A stretch of DNA of 64,000 bases from Rosa chinensis. Taxonomy: Eukaryota > Streptophyta > Magnoliopsida > Rosales > Rosaceae. The notes beneath the pieces are model-generated. The model saw only the letters and a program-made list of their open reading frames with translations, was not told the DNA's origin and did no database searches. Within the stretch, counting starts at the first letter, position 1, and the number at the start of each line of letters is the position of its first letter. The stretch is taken from assembly GCF_002994745.2 (NCBI RefSeq), contig NC_037092.1:23957001-24021000 (forward strand), in the 5' to 3' direction. A program made the position numbers and the translations under genes. Positions 21,017 to 34,200 of this stretch are shown in pieces.

Positions 21017-24000
21017 AGAGAAAGAGCACTAAAAAAAAGGTGGTGGGCCGTCTCAGTAGATGCATGACAGAGAGAGCACATAGAAGCAAAAGAAAAGCCT
21101 CGCTGAAGTAAGAGATCATCTGTTAAAAGCTTACCATGAAGAAATTTCCATAAAGTAACAGAGTTTCGAGGATGAAAGCACTGACGCCAAACCCATCTAT
21201 CCCAAAGAACAATTGCCTGTTTACTCCTCTTGAACTCATAGGCTATAGATAAAGATAAACTCCCATCAGAAGAATCCAACCACACCAGCTTATCCTCCAT
21301 GTCTGAATAAGGAAGTCTAACAGCTGAAATTTCTGACCAAAGTGCAGAAAGATCAGCAATCAAATTTGTAGAGCAATACCAAGAGCCATCTCTGATGAAA
21401 TCAGAAACTTTGGCACATAATAATTTGCCAAGCTGATGCACAATACCCAATCTATCAACAACAGAACCATTAAGCCAATTACCATGCCAAAAATCAATTG
21501 ATCGACCATTGCCCACTAACCATTTAGAGTTGTAGAAAATATCCATAAACAAGGGTCGCATGCCAGGCCAAATAGATGATTTTTTATAGTAAGAACATGG
21601 CTGACCTGAACGTTGAAGAAACCGAGCAGAAAAAAAAACAGCCGCTGGTGTAGACTTAGTTAAGAAATCCCAAATTTTTTTTAGGAGGAAAGCCTTATTA
21701 AGAGCCATAATAGTATGAACTCCAAGACCACCCTCCTTTAATGGAGCACAACACTTTTTCCAAGAGACTGGATAATAGGCTCTAGAAGACACATTGCCGG
21801 TCCAAATAAAATTCCTCATCCAATTTCGAACTTGTTGCAATACAGTCCTTGGCCAAGCATAAATTGTGAAACTATGGGAAAGCATACTAACCACCACAGA
21901 ATTGACCAGAGTTACCCGTCCTGCCATGGAAAGAGAATGCCCTCTCCAATTAGACATAACATTACGAATTCGATCAGCCAAGACTTGGAAGTAAATTCGC
22001 TTTGGACGGCCAACAAAAATTGGCACACCAAGGTACATGAAAGGCAATTTACCCACTGAAACACCCAACCAAGAATATATTAGAGTACGACGATGAAGAG
22101 CTGACTTCCCCAAATAAACATGAGACTTGGTTTTGTTCACCAATTGACCCGAGTTGAGTCCGTACTCCTCAAAGAAAGCCATAAGATTTAGTAGGCTTCT
22201 TTTATCTCCCTTACAAAAAACCATTATATCATCAGCAAATAAAACATGAGAAGGGACTTTCACAGTACAAGGAGAGGATATAGCTTGGACATGCCCCATA
22301 TCAACCAAACGCAAGATACCACGGCTAAGAACCTCTTCAGCAAGGCAAAAAAGAAGAGGAGACAGGGGATCACCTTGTCGAACTCCACAGCTACAACTAA
22401 AAAATCCCACTGGAGAGCCATTAAATAAGATAGAGAGCCGAGCTGAAGCCAATATAGAACTAATCCATTCCACAAAAGTTGCATGAAAACCAAAAGTATT
22501 AAGAACCCTTCGAAGGAAGTCCCAATTCAAAGTATCAAAGGCCTTTGCTACATCAAACTTAATGGCAACATTCCCGCCACGGCATTTATTATCCAACAAG
22601 TTAACACACTCAGAAGTCAGAAAAATGCAATCAGAGATTTGTCTTCCTTTCAAAAAAGCAAATTGATTCGGCAATATAATCCTGGAAGCAATAGGAGCAA
22701 GACGGTCTGCCAGTATGCGAGTAATAATTTTAAAAGAAAAATTAGCCATAGCAATGGGCCGAAATTGAGTGATAACATCAGCTTCTTGAACCTTTGGAAT
22801 AAGCGCCACAAAGCTGGAATTTAGATTAGGCAGTATATAACCTGACTGAAAGAAAGATCTAACAGCACGGACCACATCCAACCCAACTACATCCCAACAA
22901 GCCTGAAAAAAGTGACCAGAATAACCATCCGGACCTGGGGCACTATCAGCATTCATGGAAAATACAACATTTTTGACATCTTCAGCAGAAGGAATAGCAA
23001 GTAAAGAGCCATTTTCTGAATCTGAAACCATTGAAGGAATAATATTTTCAACCAAACCTGTATCAGCAATATTTCCATCATCTGAAAAGGCACTTGTAAA
23101 ATGCTGAACAACATGATCACGCAAAATATTAACATCATCCACCAAGTCATTCCCAATGCGAAGAGAAGTGATAGAGGAGCGTGTTCTCCGAATTTTTGCC
23201 AAAGTATGGAAATAGCCAGTATTTCTGTCACCTTCCCTTACCCATCTCACCCTTGCCTTCTCCGCCCAGAATTTTTCCTGAACCAATAAAGCATTTGATA
23301 AAGCATCCTGGGCTAAAAGCTCCTCAACACGACGCACTTCAGTAAACCCATCAAGAGATATGGCTAGTTGAATTTTTTCAAGGGCAGCGCGTGCACTATC
23401 CACAGCAGTATGAACATTACCGAAGACATTAACATTCCAATCCTTCAGAATAGGTTTTAAAAGCTTAAGCTTCATTTGTAGAATAAACATAGCACAACCA
23501 CATACCACAAAAGATTTCCATGCTACTTGAACAATTTTAAGAAAATCTGAGTGCCCCAACCAAAGCTTCTGAAAACGGAATGGAATTGGACCTTGTGCAA
23601 TGTAATTGGTGAATGAAATCAAGAGAGGATTATGATCAGAAGAGTGCCGAACCAAAGTGGAACAACTAGTCATCGGCCAATAGTCTAACCATGGAATAGA
23701 ACAAAAGCACCTGTCCAACAACATTTCAATATGTGAGCCAACTCCTCGACCATTTGTCCATGTAAACGGTGACCCTTTAAGATCAATTTGTGTCAAATGA
23801 CACACATCCACCATATGCTGAAAGTCATCACAAGAAACACGAGTAGGTAGTCTACCACCCGTCTTTTCATGGGCTCCTAAAATCGCATTGAAATCACCAA
23901 CTAACAGCAAAGGACCCGAGAAGCTTGTCTTTATATGCTCAATTGCAGACCATAAAGGACGACGTGCCACACTAGTTGTTGCCGCATAGACAAATATCAG

Positions 24001-24306
24001 ACCATGAGCAATACCACCAACAGAAAACTGCACAAACATATGTTGACTAGAAGAAGATATCATAGTAGGAGAAGAGATGTTTGTTGAATGAAAAACCCAA
24101 ATATTAGGAAATAACTGACCTCTATCATTGACACCGATCAATTGCATACCAATAGATCTGCAAAAAGAATCAGGAATATGTGTCAAAGATGTCATTGGTT
24201 CCGATAAACAAAGGAAATCAGGGGAGTGCTTTCTAATCAAACTACGAAGAGCAGTTCTTGTAGGAGCATTAGCTAATCCCCGAATATTCCAAAAAATAAT
24301 CTTCAT
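21013..24306 (-). CDS. LINE ORF2: endonuclease and reverse transcriptase, 1097 aa open
   Basis: It starts MKIIFWNIRGLANAPTRTAL, the first APE-endonuclease motif, followed by LLVGDFNAILGAHEKTGG, SPFTWTNGRG and SDHNPLLISF. RT motifs are KFDVAKAFDTLNWDFL, GVRQGDPLSPLLFCLAEEVL and LFADDIMVFCKG. The C-terminal zinc knuckle lacks its last ligand because of the frameshift at the end. The EN/RT part has no internal stop, so the copy is fairly young. Confidence 0.93.
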   Translation of the reverse strand: MKIIFWNIRGLANAPTRTALRSLIRKHSPDFLCLSEPMTSLTHIPDSFCRSIGMQLIGVNDRGQLFPNIWVFHSTNISSPTMISSSSQHMFVQFSVGGIAHGLIFVYAATTSVARRPLWSAIEHIKTSFSGPLLLVGDFNAILGAHEKTGGRLPTRVSCDDFQHMVDVCHLTQIDLKGSPFTWTNGRGVGSHIEMLLDRCFCSIPWLDYWPMTSCSTLVRHSSDHNPLLISFTNYIAQGPIPFRFQKLWLGHSDFLKIVQVAWKSFVVCGCAMFILQMKLKLLKPILKDWNVNVFGNVHTAVDSARAALEKIQLAISLDGFTEVRRVEELLAQDALSNALLVQEKFWAEKARVRWVREGDRNTGYFHTLAKIRRTRSSITSLRIGNDLVDDVNILRDHVVQHFTSAFSDDGNIADTGLVENIIPSMVSDSENGSLLAIPSAEDVKNVVFSMNADSAPGPDGYSGHFFQACWDVVGLDVVRAVRSFFQSGYILPNLNSSFVALIPKVQEADVITQFRPIAMANFSFKIITRILADRLAPIASRIILPNQFAFLKGRQISDCIFLTSECVNLLDNKCRGGNVAIKFDVAKAFDTLNWDFLRRVLNTFGFHATFVEWISSILASARLSILFNGSPVGFFSCSCGVRQGDPLSPLLFCLAEEVLSRGILRLVDMGHVQAISSPCTVKVPSHVLFADDIMVFCKGDKRSLLNLMAFFEEYGLNSGQLVNKTKSHVYLGKSALHRRTLIYSWLGVSVGKLPFMYLGVPIFVGRPKRIYFQVLADRIRNVMSNWRGHSLSMAGRVTLVNSVVVSMLSHSFTIYAWPRTVLQQVRNWMRNFIWTGNVSSRAYYPVSWKKCCAPLKEGGLGVHTIMALNKAFLLKKIWDFLTKSTPAAVFFSARFLQRSGQPCSYYKKSSIWPGMRPLFMDIFYNSKWLVGNGRSIDFWHGNWLNGSVVDRLGIVHQLGKLLCAKVSDFIRDGSWYCSTNLIADLSALWSEISAVRLPYSDMEDKLVWLDSSDGSLSLSIAYEFKRSKQAIVLWDRWVWRQCFHPRNSVTLWKFLHGKLLTDDLLLQRGFSFASMCSLCHASTETAHHLFFSALSL

Positions 24307-24874
24307 AAATTAAGCTTATGAGGAGGACCCCTATTTCTTGCGGGGTAACGTTCCACAGTGCCCTTTCCTGGCTGCTTTTCCTCTCTTTGCTGTTTGCGGA
24401 GTCTCTTTTTCTGCCCTTTAGAAAGAACAAGGGTCATATTCTTAAGGCCTGTATCACCCCCCATCATAGAATTCACTGCTTGCATTTCAAATTGCCCCCT
24501 AGGAGGGGTTCCATCAATACCAGTTGTGCATTGGTCTTCCTCAGTTAAGTCATGGCCACTAGTTTTCCCTTTTGTCAACTCACCTGCTGCATTTTCCAGA
24601 GAAAAATGCTCCTCAAGAACTTGTTCAGTCGTTTCGAGGAGCTCAAGTCATCCTTCCTTGCATTAGCAACGTCAATATTTGCTTCCAATGGCTCCTCTAT
24701 TACTCGCTGGGCAATAGTCTCCATTTCATCCAAAGCCGCCTCTTCAATAACGGTTTGTGCAAACTGAGCAATTTCTACCAATTCTCTTTCAGAAGATTGG
24801 ACCCTAGGAGAGTCATCATGAACTGTCAGAGTTGGAGCGGCATGTTGATCCTTTGTAACAATTTCATTAGTCAT
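24303..24874 (-). pseudogene. LINE ORF1 (gag-like) C-terminal remnant, two frames
   Basis: Two overlapping frames read VIEEAALDEMETIAQRVIEE (24874-24575) and then GQKKRLRKQQREEKQPGKG (24578-24303). The basic C-terminus is usual for plant LINE ORF1. The N-terminal part with RRM or zinc knuckle is missing. The stop overlaps the ORF2 start codon, as expected for stop-restart translation of ORF2. Confidence 0.6.
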
Positions 24875-24899
24875 ATTTGGTGGAGAAGCATAGTCTCCG

Positions 24900-25224
24900 A
24901 GAGAAATTAGTTATTTCACCTCATCTTTTGTTGAAAGCTAAAGTTTCTCAAGATTACGTTTTTCCTTTTATCTTTCCATGCTTTATTTTAGTCCCGGGTT
25001 TCTCAAACTCTCAATTATTGGCCAGACAAAAAAAAAAAAAAAAAAAACCTCTCTACTATTATCCGCCAAGGACTTCAGTTTTCTGTATTTTTCATTTCTG
25101 CCCAGCAAGGGGTTGCATTTGTATATTCTGTTTCGAGTTGTATTGCTATTGTTTGCTTAGGATGAGGCATAATGTAAACTATAGTGGTCTGGTCATGTGC
25201 TTACTATATCCAGCTGCACTGCAG
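24900..25224 (+). other. Intron-like sequence upstream of the first surviving GGH exon
   Basis: A run of about 20 A at 25028-25047 and AT-rich sequence; no GGH N-terminal motif is found in any frame. It ends with the acceptor CACTGCAG|AAG. Confidence 0.5.
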
Positions 25225-28200
25225 AAGCTCAATCTGGTCAATGGCGTGCTTTTCACCGGAGGCTGGGCTAAAAGTGGTCGGTACTATGAAGTTGCTGCGA
25301 AAATATTTAAGGTACTTTACGGTACTTGCAATGCCTTTAGTGCATGATACTGTCCTGGTTTTCTGGGCATCCCAGTAAAACCATATTTTTATATATTCTG
25401 GGACCGCTTTCACAGCTAAACAAAGAACTCCATACTTTCTACATGAAATGCTGGTCAATGCAAAACATTTTGAATATCCCAATGCACTTGTAGCAGCTCA
25501 CTCTGAAGGTGCCAGTAGCAAAATGGACTAATATGAGTCATCACAGCATAAATATCGTGATGCTCATAATGCATGGACATGATATTAAGCTTAGTATCAT
25601 ACTGTCCAAAAGCATCAGCATCAAACATAATTTCTATGTACCACAGCCTACACTAGGCAAAAGAAAATTTTGATTATGCAGGTTAGACCGAAGAGCTAAA
25701 TGGGGCTTGGAAGTGAATGGTAGAAGAGACATGGGATGTTGATAGTTTGAGTATGTATTGCAACCGTGGCATTGTTGTCATGGTCAGCTAGCATCAAAAG
25801 TTTCAAGGCTTCCCTTCACAAAATTTCCTGTAGAATAGTTCCACTGCTTTTCTTAGTGATTTATCTATGTCCACTATTCAAAAGCAGTGTATCTACTTAA
25901 GTACTTATATCAGCTATTCTCTTATTGTTGTCTGCAGATGATTTTAAAGAAGAATGATGCTGGTGACCATTTTCCATTATATGCCATCTGCTTGGGTTTC
26001 GAACTTCTAACAATGATCATCAGCAAGGTAAATCCATCCAGTTCATAATTCACTGTAACTATTCAGTCTCTTGCAGTTCAAATTACATTTTGTTTTTGGC
26101 CTTTTTTAGTACAATATATGCCTACTAATCACTTTCGATGATCAGATTCAATGCCATCAATTTTATTATTTCCAATGATGCTTTAAATGATTCAATTGTT
26201 GAGAGAAGCAAACTAGGATTTCTGGTTCTTGGGTAACACCTTATGCATGATGAAACAATCTCAACTATTTACTGCATGTGAGCTATTCCCACCCTAGTGA
26301 AAGGCCTTCTTTGGTTTCTTAGGTTGATACAACTTGAGACTTCAAAAAACAAAACACCCTTTTCACGAGTTAGAAGAAGTTGAATGTACTACTTTGCATT
26401 CACAGTTGAAATTGTGGAACAATTGTTCGTTGTCAATCTGAATCACCTTAGTTCAGTTAGATGTAGTGTTAATTTTAACTTTTGAATTTCTTATCTATAT
26501 ATGTGTCTCAACAATGCCTTTTATAGAATTGTCTCAGTTTCATGCATGACCATTTTCTTTCTTTCTTTCTTCATAACAGAACAAGAAAATTCTGGAGTCA
26601 TTCAGTGCTGCAGATATGGCTTCAACTTTACAATTTACCGAGACAAATATTGAGGGAACTGTGTTTCAAAGGTATATACCTCGTAATATGGTTTTGCCAT
26701 TCATTCTGTATGTACTTGAGCTTTACAAGGCCTCTACCTCTCATTAAACAAAAATTTTATTAATAATATTTAAGTCAATCTTTCACGTTTTTCTTCAAAC
26801 AGTGTGCATTGATCACCCTTAACATGATCCATTATCCATTATCGAAACAAACTGTGAAATCTATGAGTATGTGCATAAACGAAAACACTATAGTTTTGAT
26901 TTTTACAGCTGTACAAGCAGCATGTTAATTGTTTACTGGCCCTCTAAAAACTACCTTGAATTCGTGGTGGAACAAGTGAATTTCCATTTGTTATCTCTGT
27001 TTAGTGGTTATGACATTTATTCTCATCATGACAGGGAGGATGGTTGATATCTAGAGTTGTATGGTCTTATTTTTATAAACTTTTTTTGATGTAGAAACTT
27101 CTGTGGTTACCGAATACCCCGGCTGATTTAATTTTTGTGACCTCCAAATGATTGTTTTGCAGATTTCCGCCTGATTTGCTTAGAAAGTTGAGTACAGATT
27201 GTATTGTCATGCAAAACCACCATGTGAGTTATAATGAACTTTATTATCTATGCCTATAAGCACAGTCCTGAATAATCACCTGAAAATAAATTATCTGTTG
27301 TAAAACAGAAAATTTTTTGAGAGAGAGAGAGAGTTTGGACACAGAGAATCAGATTGTGTGTCTTATTCATCTCACCATGAGGAGCCTTATATAGGACTAC
27401 ATGGTGTGCACAAAAGGGTAATGCTTAATTACAATCCAATCACTCCTACAATTACAACCTATCAATCACCAATCTATAGGGATAGGCACCTATTACTCAT
27501 CATCTATTTACATGATTATCCACAAATATTTACAACACTCCCCCTTGGATATTCCATGTCAATAGTGTTGCATAGGCTGAGCGCTTCTAAGTTGCCTCGT
27601 CAAAAACCTTGCCAAGTAATAAAAACCCTGTGGGAAAAAAACAATCTTGGTCGAAGGAGAAAAAGAGCACAACGCGCTTGAGTGTGGAGTGGCAGTATCA
27701 CAGCTTTAGAGATAGGTGAAGTCTTCTTATCAGCACCATAAGTAGGTAGTATGTCTACGAGAGGGATGCATTAGAGTTGCTACACCAAAACCTTGCCCGG
27801 TAAACCCAGTGGGAGAAACCCGTGGTCGAAGGGAAAAGATGAGCAAATGCATATATGTCAAATCAAAGCATCTTCAGGATGTACTATAATTAGGGTGACC
27901 ATGCTAAAGATGTGCCTCGTTAAAACCTTGCCAGGTAACAAAACCCAGTGGGACAAAATAACCCTGGACGAAGGACAAAAAGAGTACACGATGGTCAAGT
28001 GGGTATGCTTCAGGATACTCCCCCTGATTTCGACTCCCCCTGAAAATTACATGTTAGGTAATTCAGATAGTTTACGTAGACCAATACCTTGAACATACTT
28101 CTGGAATGTAGACTTTGGTAGTGACTTGGTAAAAAGGTCTGCACGATTGTCTTCAAATCAAATATGCTCAACTTCAATCTTCTGATGCTCCTGTTGTTGC

Positions 28201-31200
28201 TAATTGAAGGAGAACTTCGATACAATATGTTTGGTGTTGTCTACTTTGATGAAACTCATCTTTATCTGCTCTATGTAAGCAGCATTATCCTCGTAGATAA
28301 TGGTTGGTTCATCAGTGGTGGAATGCAGTCCACATGTGCTTCGAACATGCTTTGTAACGGCTTTTAGCCATGTACATTCACATACTGCTTCGTGAAGAGC
28401 TAGTATCTCAGCATGATTCTAAGAGGTAGCAACAACTGTCTATTTCGTAGACCTCCAAGAAATTGCAGTATTCCCAATGGTAAATACATAACCAATCTGG
28501 GAACATGCCTTGTGCAGGTCTGATAAATAGTCTATATCAGCATATCCAACAAGTCAAGCATCATTCTGAGGATCAAGGGGGTTTGATCCATTCCTTGATG
28601 CATAGGGATAGAATAAGCCCATATCCGCTGTACCTATAAGGTAGCGAAAAATGTCTTTTATGCCATTTTAGTGGCTGCGTGTCGGCGCAGAGCTATATCT
28701 AGCTAACAAGTTCACATCGAATGAGATGTCTTGTCTAGGGAATTAAGCCAAGTACAATAATGCGCCTATTGCACTTAGATATGGGACTTCTGACACCAAT
28801 ATCTCTTCGTTATCATCTGCAGGACGATATGATTCTCTCTAGACTTTAGACGACCATGGGTGTGCTTGCTTTTATCCTCATTAAAGCATCTTAACATCTT
28901 TTGGATGTAATTTGGTTGATGGACCAAACTTTCATCTACACTGTGCTCGGGCTCTAGGTCGAGACAATAATTTGTTCTCCCAAGGCCTTTCATCTCAAAT
29001 TCCAACTTCAGGTGCTTTGCGGTTTCCTTGATCTCTTCAGGAGTATCGATCAAATTCATGTCATTGACATAGACCGCCACAATTCCAAACTAGGAACTTG
29101 TTTCCTTAATAAACACGCATGGGCATAGTTTATTATTCACATATCTCATCCCGATTAAATATTCACTTAGACGGTTATACCACCTCCGTCTGGATTGTTT
29201 CAATCCATAAAGTGAACGCCTCAAAACTAATGAAAAGCGTGTTCCATGGTCTAGAACTATTTGCATCGGGTATATTAAGTCATTCTGGAACTTTTATGTA
29301 TATCTCTGTGTCGTGATCCCCATAGAGATAAGTTGTGACCACATTCATAAGCTGCATATTCAGTTTTTCGGAAACTACCAAACTGAAAAGGTAGTGGAAC
29401 GTTATGACGTCCATTACGGGAGAATACGTCTCCTCGTAATCAACCACAGGGCATTGAGAAAATTATTGCGCCACTAGACGAGTCTTGTGTATCACAATCT
29501 CGTTTTTCTCATTACGCTTCCTTACAAATACCCATTTAAATTCTACGGGTTTAATATGGGGAGGTGTAGGAACAACAGGTCCAAACACCTTTCTCTTTAT
29601 CGAGGAATCTAATTCGACCTGGATTGCTTATTTCCTTTTTGGCCAGTCTTCTCTTCGTTAATATTGATCAACAAAGCAGGGTTCGAGGTCATCGCTTATT
29701 ATATTTTCGGTGGCCACCGCAAATACTAATATATCATCGATGATGATCTCATTCCAATTCCAAATCTCACTAAATTTACTGAGATTTCTCTATTCTCGGG
29801 AGTGGGTTCAAATGTTGGAGCGTCCCCCAACATCGTCTCTTCTAGGACAGACCTATAATCTAGATTTATCTCATGAGATGAATCGGTTTGAGATTGCGAT
29901 GTCAAGAGGATTCTTTTGTGCCAAGTTTACCCTCTTCTAGGGATAAGAATCCTTCGAACCTAATGATCTACCTCACTTCTGGGCAGTGACATATGACTGG
30001 TTAGCCGCCATGGTCGTACCTCGTCCATCTGGGACGACACATCGTACAGGGACATCTATCCTTGCAGGCACATTTGCAGCAGGTATATATGATCTCGTCA
30101 CTTTTGCTAGATCAAAGAAAGCGTCTGGCATATTTTGGGCTACACTCTGTAGATCTAGAATTCTCCGCACTTTATTATCACATTGTGCGGTTCGGGGATC
30201 AAGATGAGACATAGTGGGGACATTCCACGTCAATTCACGTCGTTCATCAGGAACAGTAATGTTCTTATCTCCCCCTAACGGCGGGAAGACTGTCTCATCA
30301 AAGTGACAATCCGCAAATCTAGCGGTAAAGAGATCGCCTGTCAAGGGCTCGAAAGAGCACATAATGGATAGGATTCATAATCGACATGTATGCCCATCCT
30401 TTGTTGAGGACCCAAGTTTGTACGTTGTGACGGCACAATTGGCACTAGAACTGCATACCCAAATGAGTGTAAGTGCGAAACATCAGGTTAGTACCCAGTC
30501 ACCAGCTATAACGCGGAGTAAGGTTGGTAGCAGTGGGCCTCAACGGGACCAACGTAGCTGCATGCAAGATTGCATAGCTCTATGCAGAAATTAAAAGCTT
30601 GGTGCGCATTACCAAGATTCTATCTGCGAGACCATCTTGGGTGTGAACATAGGGAAATACATGTTCAGCATCAATCCCAAAGGATATGCAATAATCATCA
30701 AAAGACTTCGATGTAAACTCTCCGGTATTATCAAGTCTTATAGACTTTATGGAATAATCCGAGTGGTGAACCCTCAATTTCATGATCTGGGTGAGAGTTT
30801 AGCAAAAGCAGCGTTTTCTTGTGGACAATAGTGTAACATGTGATCACTTTGTCGATACATCAACCAAAACCATTAATATTTAACTGGTCCACATGGTGGT
30901 TGGATATGTCCACAAATTTCCCTTGCATTCTGTGCAGAAAAATGGTGGTGTATGTACTAGTCTTTGCATATGATGGTCTAGTATGGCATAGCGTATTATT
31001 ATATACAAGACCCTTATTCAGAAGGGGATGCACCTGCAATGAATTGAGGATACGGTGCATCATACTTTGACCTGGATGTCCCAAAAGGTCATGCCATAGC
31101 AAGTAATTGCTTGAATTAGTTAGCTTCTAGCTAACAAATTTCAATTTCTCCAATGTACGCTTCTGGCTGCACACTCGGAGGTTATACAAAGATATTCCAC

Positions 31201-34200
31201 GCATTTTTCTCAGTGGTTTCAGCGTGATAACCGTTGGTTCGAATATCCTTAATACTCAATAACGTTCTTCTGGAACGTGGAGAATATATGGCCTCATTAA
31301 TGGTAAGTTCAGTACCATTGGACAACATAAAGTAGGCTTTGCCATAGCCCTCTATCAGGTTGGATTGCCCTGATACGGCTGTCACAGAGGTATGAATAGA
31401 CAATAAGTTTGAAAAATATCTCCGATCTGGGAGTATGGTGTGCGTAATAGCACTTTTAACCAGACAACAAATTTCCCCACAGAATATGCCTATTCATTTA
31501 TTTAATTCAATGGATCACATGTATGAATAAGTTTATTGAATTAAATATATTCGAACATAACCACATTTCTATAATCCAAAATAATTGAAAACATAAATCA
31601 CCAAAATCTGAAGATGTTTCATTCATTAAGATGAAATAGATATGGCACAAGGGGCCAATTATACCCATGTCTTCGAGTTCTAATCCTCGGTATGTTCAGT
31701 AACTACCTGAAAATTCGTGATCTCTAGTGTGGAATCAATAGAAAATGACCCTTTAATAAAGTTGGTATTTCGAGTTCCGCGATCGGCGTAATACTCATCT
31801 ATTGCTTCGGCTATCGCACAACAGGTGCGGGACCAGCAGTCAATTCTTCCACATCGATAACAAAGATCATGCTGATTCTGGTGGCGACAGGCCTGACCAG
31901 TGTTCCTTTCAACTCAGGCTTGTTGAGTTAGGGCATCACGGTTCCCACAACGTGGGCCTTGGCCACTTGGATGACGGTCATATGGGTTTTTTTTGTTCTA
32001 CCAATCTTGTCTTGCTTCAAGCAAGAAAATGGTCATCTGATGGTGAAAGTACTCTTCCAGAGCAACCCAAAGAGTCTGTGTATCCTTTTAATCGGGTACT
32101 TAACTTGGAGTGCTCTCTCCATATGTTTCTTTATGAACATTATGACACTCGCCTTAAAAGCCTCAGTGACGACATTGTCAATATCGATTGTTGATCTCAT
32201 CTTCTTTGCAGTTAGATGAATTTTCACATCTTGAGTTCACTTTAGATAGTTTCTTCTGGAGACCTCCAAAGCAACAAAGTCAAACATGTTGAGATTTGAC
32301 ATTTCTTACAGGAAAGGAACAAATAATATTAGTGCTTTGGGTAATATCATCCATAAGCAAGTAATGAGAACTTCAGGTTCTATAACATGGTATGAAAAAT
32401 CGGATTAGACATGTAAAATCTACTGGTTTTATCATGTGTGGTGAATTTATGAAAGGAAACTTCAAGTTTCTTAAACGGCATTATCAAAACTACAAGTTCG
32501 ATTTATATATGAACTACGGGTTCATTTAGAACTTCTAGTTCACTAGGTACCTGCATTTTCTACACATATATTCTAGTGCGAAAATTCAGACAAGTAACAC
32601 AATAATATTGAAAAAGGTAAATTGTAATAATATCTCACAAATTGGATAAATGGAAATCATAAATCAATTGAGATATTAATTGCATGCTAGTAAAATAACA
32701 TATTAATTATCACACAATTATGTGAATAAATGCTTCTGGCAATTAATTACACATATTAGATATGGTGAATTTATTTACAATATGATTTACAATATGAAAT
32801 CATTTTTATTTTGATTCTGCGGGACCAAAGAAGGAGTGGGCTTGATAGTGAAGCCTATCGGGCTTAGTCTGCAGCAGGCTTGTGACCCGGGCTTTCATGC
32901 GTAAGTCAAATGGTGTGTGAGGCATGCTGGGCTCAGGCTGGTCTGCCAAGGAATGAAAAATTATTACTCAACCCTTTCGGTAACTCCAATTGAATACGAC
33001 CAGGTAAGGAAGGATGAGGTTTAGGTGGAGCGAGGCTCACTTAAGTACACAGCCTCATTTGAACCTTACCTAGACATCGCATCCAACTGGATGAGCCTAC
33101 TTTGAGAAGATTCATAACTTTTGTCATGGTAACATGTAGTGAGTTGCTATTCTGGCCTTGCAACTTGGGCCTGAGCTTCTGGCTCGAATTTGTTGTTATG
33201 ACTTTGGGCTTGATTTGAGCTTCTGACTCAGCCTCTATTAATATTCACAATTATAACATAACCAAATTCAATATATGTTATTAAATCGTAACATAAATAA
33301 ATTAATGCAGCGGTTATATACCTAAGGAAATGGGTTCAAATCCCATTAATGCTTCTGGCATTACGTACAGGTAATAAATTTAGCAAATACTTTTGGCATA
33401 ATGTTTATGTAATAATCACGTAATAATTTAGCCCATAATGCTTCTAGCATAAAGAATTATAATGGCAGATTCAAATTTGTGTAACCAAAAATTAAGCCCA
33501 TAATTCTTCTATCATAATTCAGGCAATAATTCAGAATTGTCTCAATGTGATAATGAAGTGATTGTGGTAATGAGCATAAATTACAATGGTAATTGCTTTG
33601 GATAAAATCAATCAAAATCAAATCACGGGTTGATCAATCACCAATTATATGGAGTTGAATCTGCTTATGGCAGTATTAATATTAAATAGTGTTGATAAAT
33701 TCCAGCTAGCCATAGTGGCATAGTGGACAATGTGCTAAGCTAATGCATGATGTGGCTGGGTTCGAATCCCAGGAGCAGCAAAATCCCTTTTCTTTTTGCT
33801 TGTTTTTTAATTGGTATGCACTATATGGTACTACTGGACCAAATGCTTTAAATCCAAGAATCCTAACCTTTTTTTTTCTTTTCCAACCAAACAATCCAAA
33901 GCCAAATAAACCAAGACACATAAACGAATATATATAAATATGTATATACCAAATATTAGGGTTCATGCATCATGGTGATTGTTCATATTCAATCATTAGG
34001 CTCAATAAACATGAGTATGAAATTAGATTTTGGAAAATATTACTTGATGAAGAACGGATGAATCTTCAGCTTATATGTGCAGAACTGAGAAGGTTGTCTT
34101 CTCAGCCAATCCAAGAGCTATTCGCCTATTCTGGACAGCTCCCACTTCGAATGGTGTACAGGTCTCAAAACGACTCCAATATGGATGAAATTTGGAGGGC

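Larger units (their letters stand above)
19850..24900 (-). mobile_element. Second L1-type LINE, about 5 kb, 5'-truncated in ORF1
   Basis: It contains the C-terminal part of ORF1, full ORF2 (endonuclease, RT, zinc knuckle) and an RNase H part. I could not find the target duplication, so the borders are approximate. ORF1 and ORF2 overlap as ATGA at 24303-24306. It lies just upstream of the first surviving gamma-glutamyl hydrolase exon. Confidence 0.85.

Noticed and set aside
33347..33363. Independent gene or terminator at the TAATGC/GCATTA hairpin
   Set aside because: It is one of the hairpin-array units of Copia 1. There is no T-run or gene end next to it.
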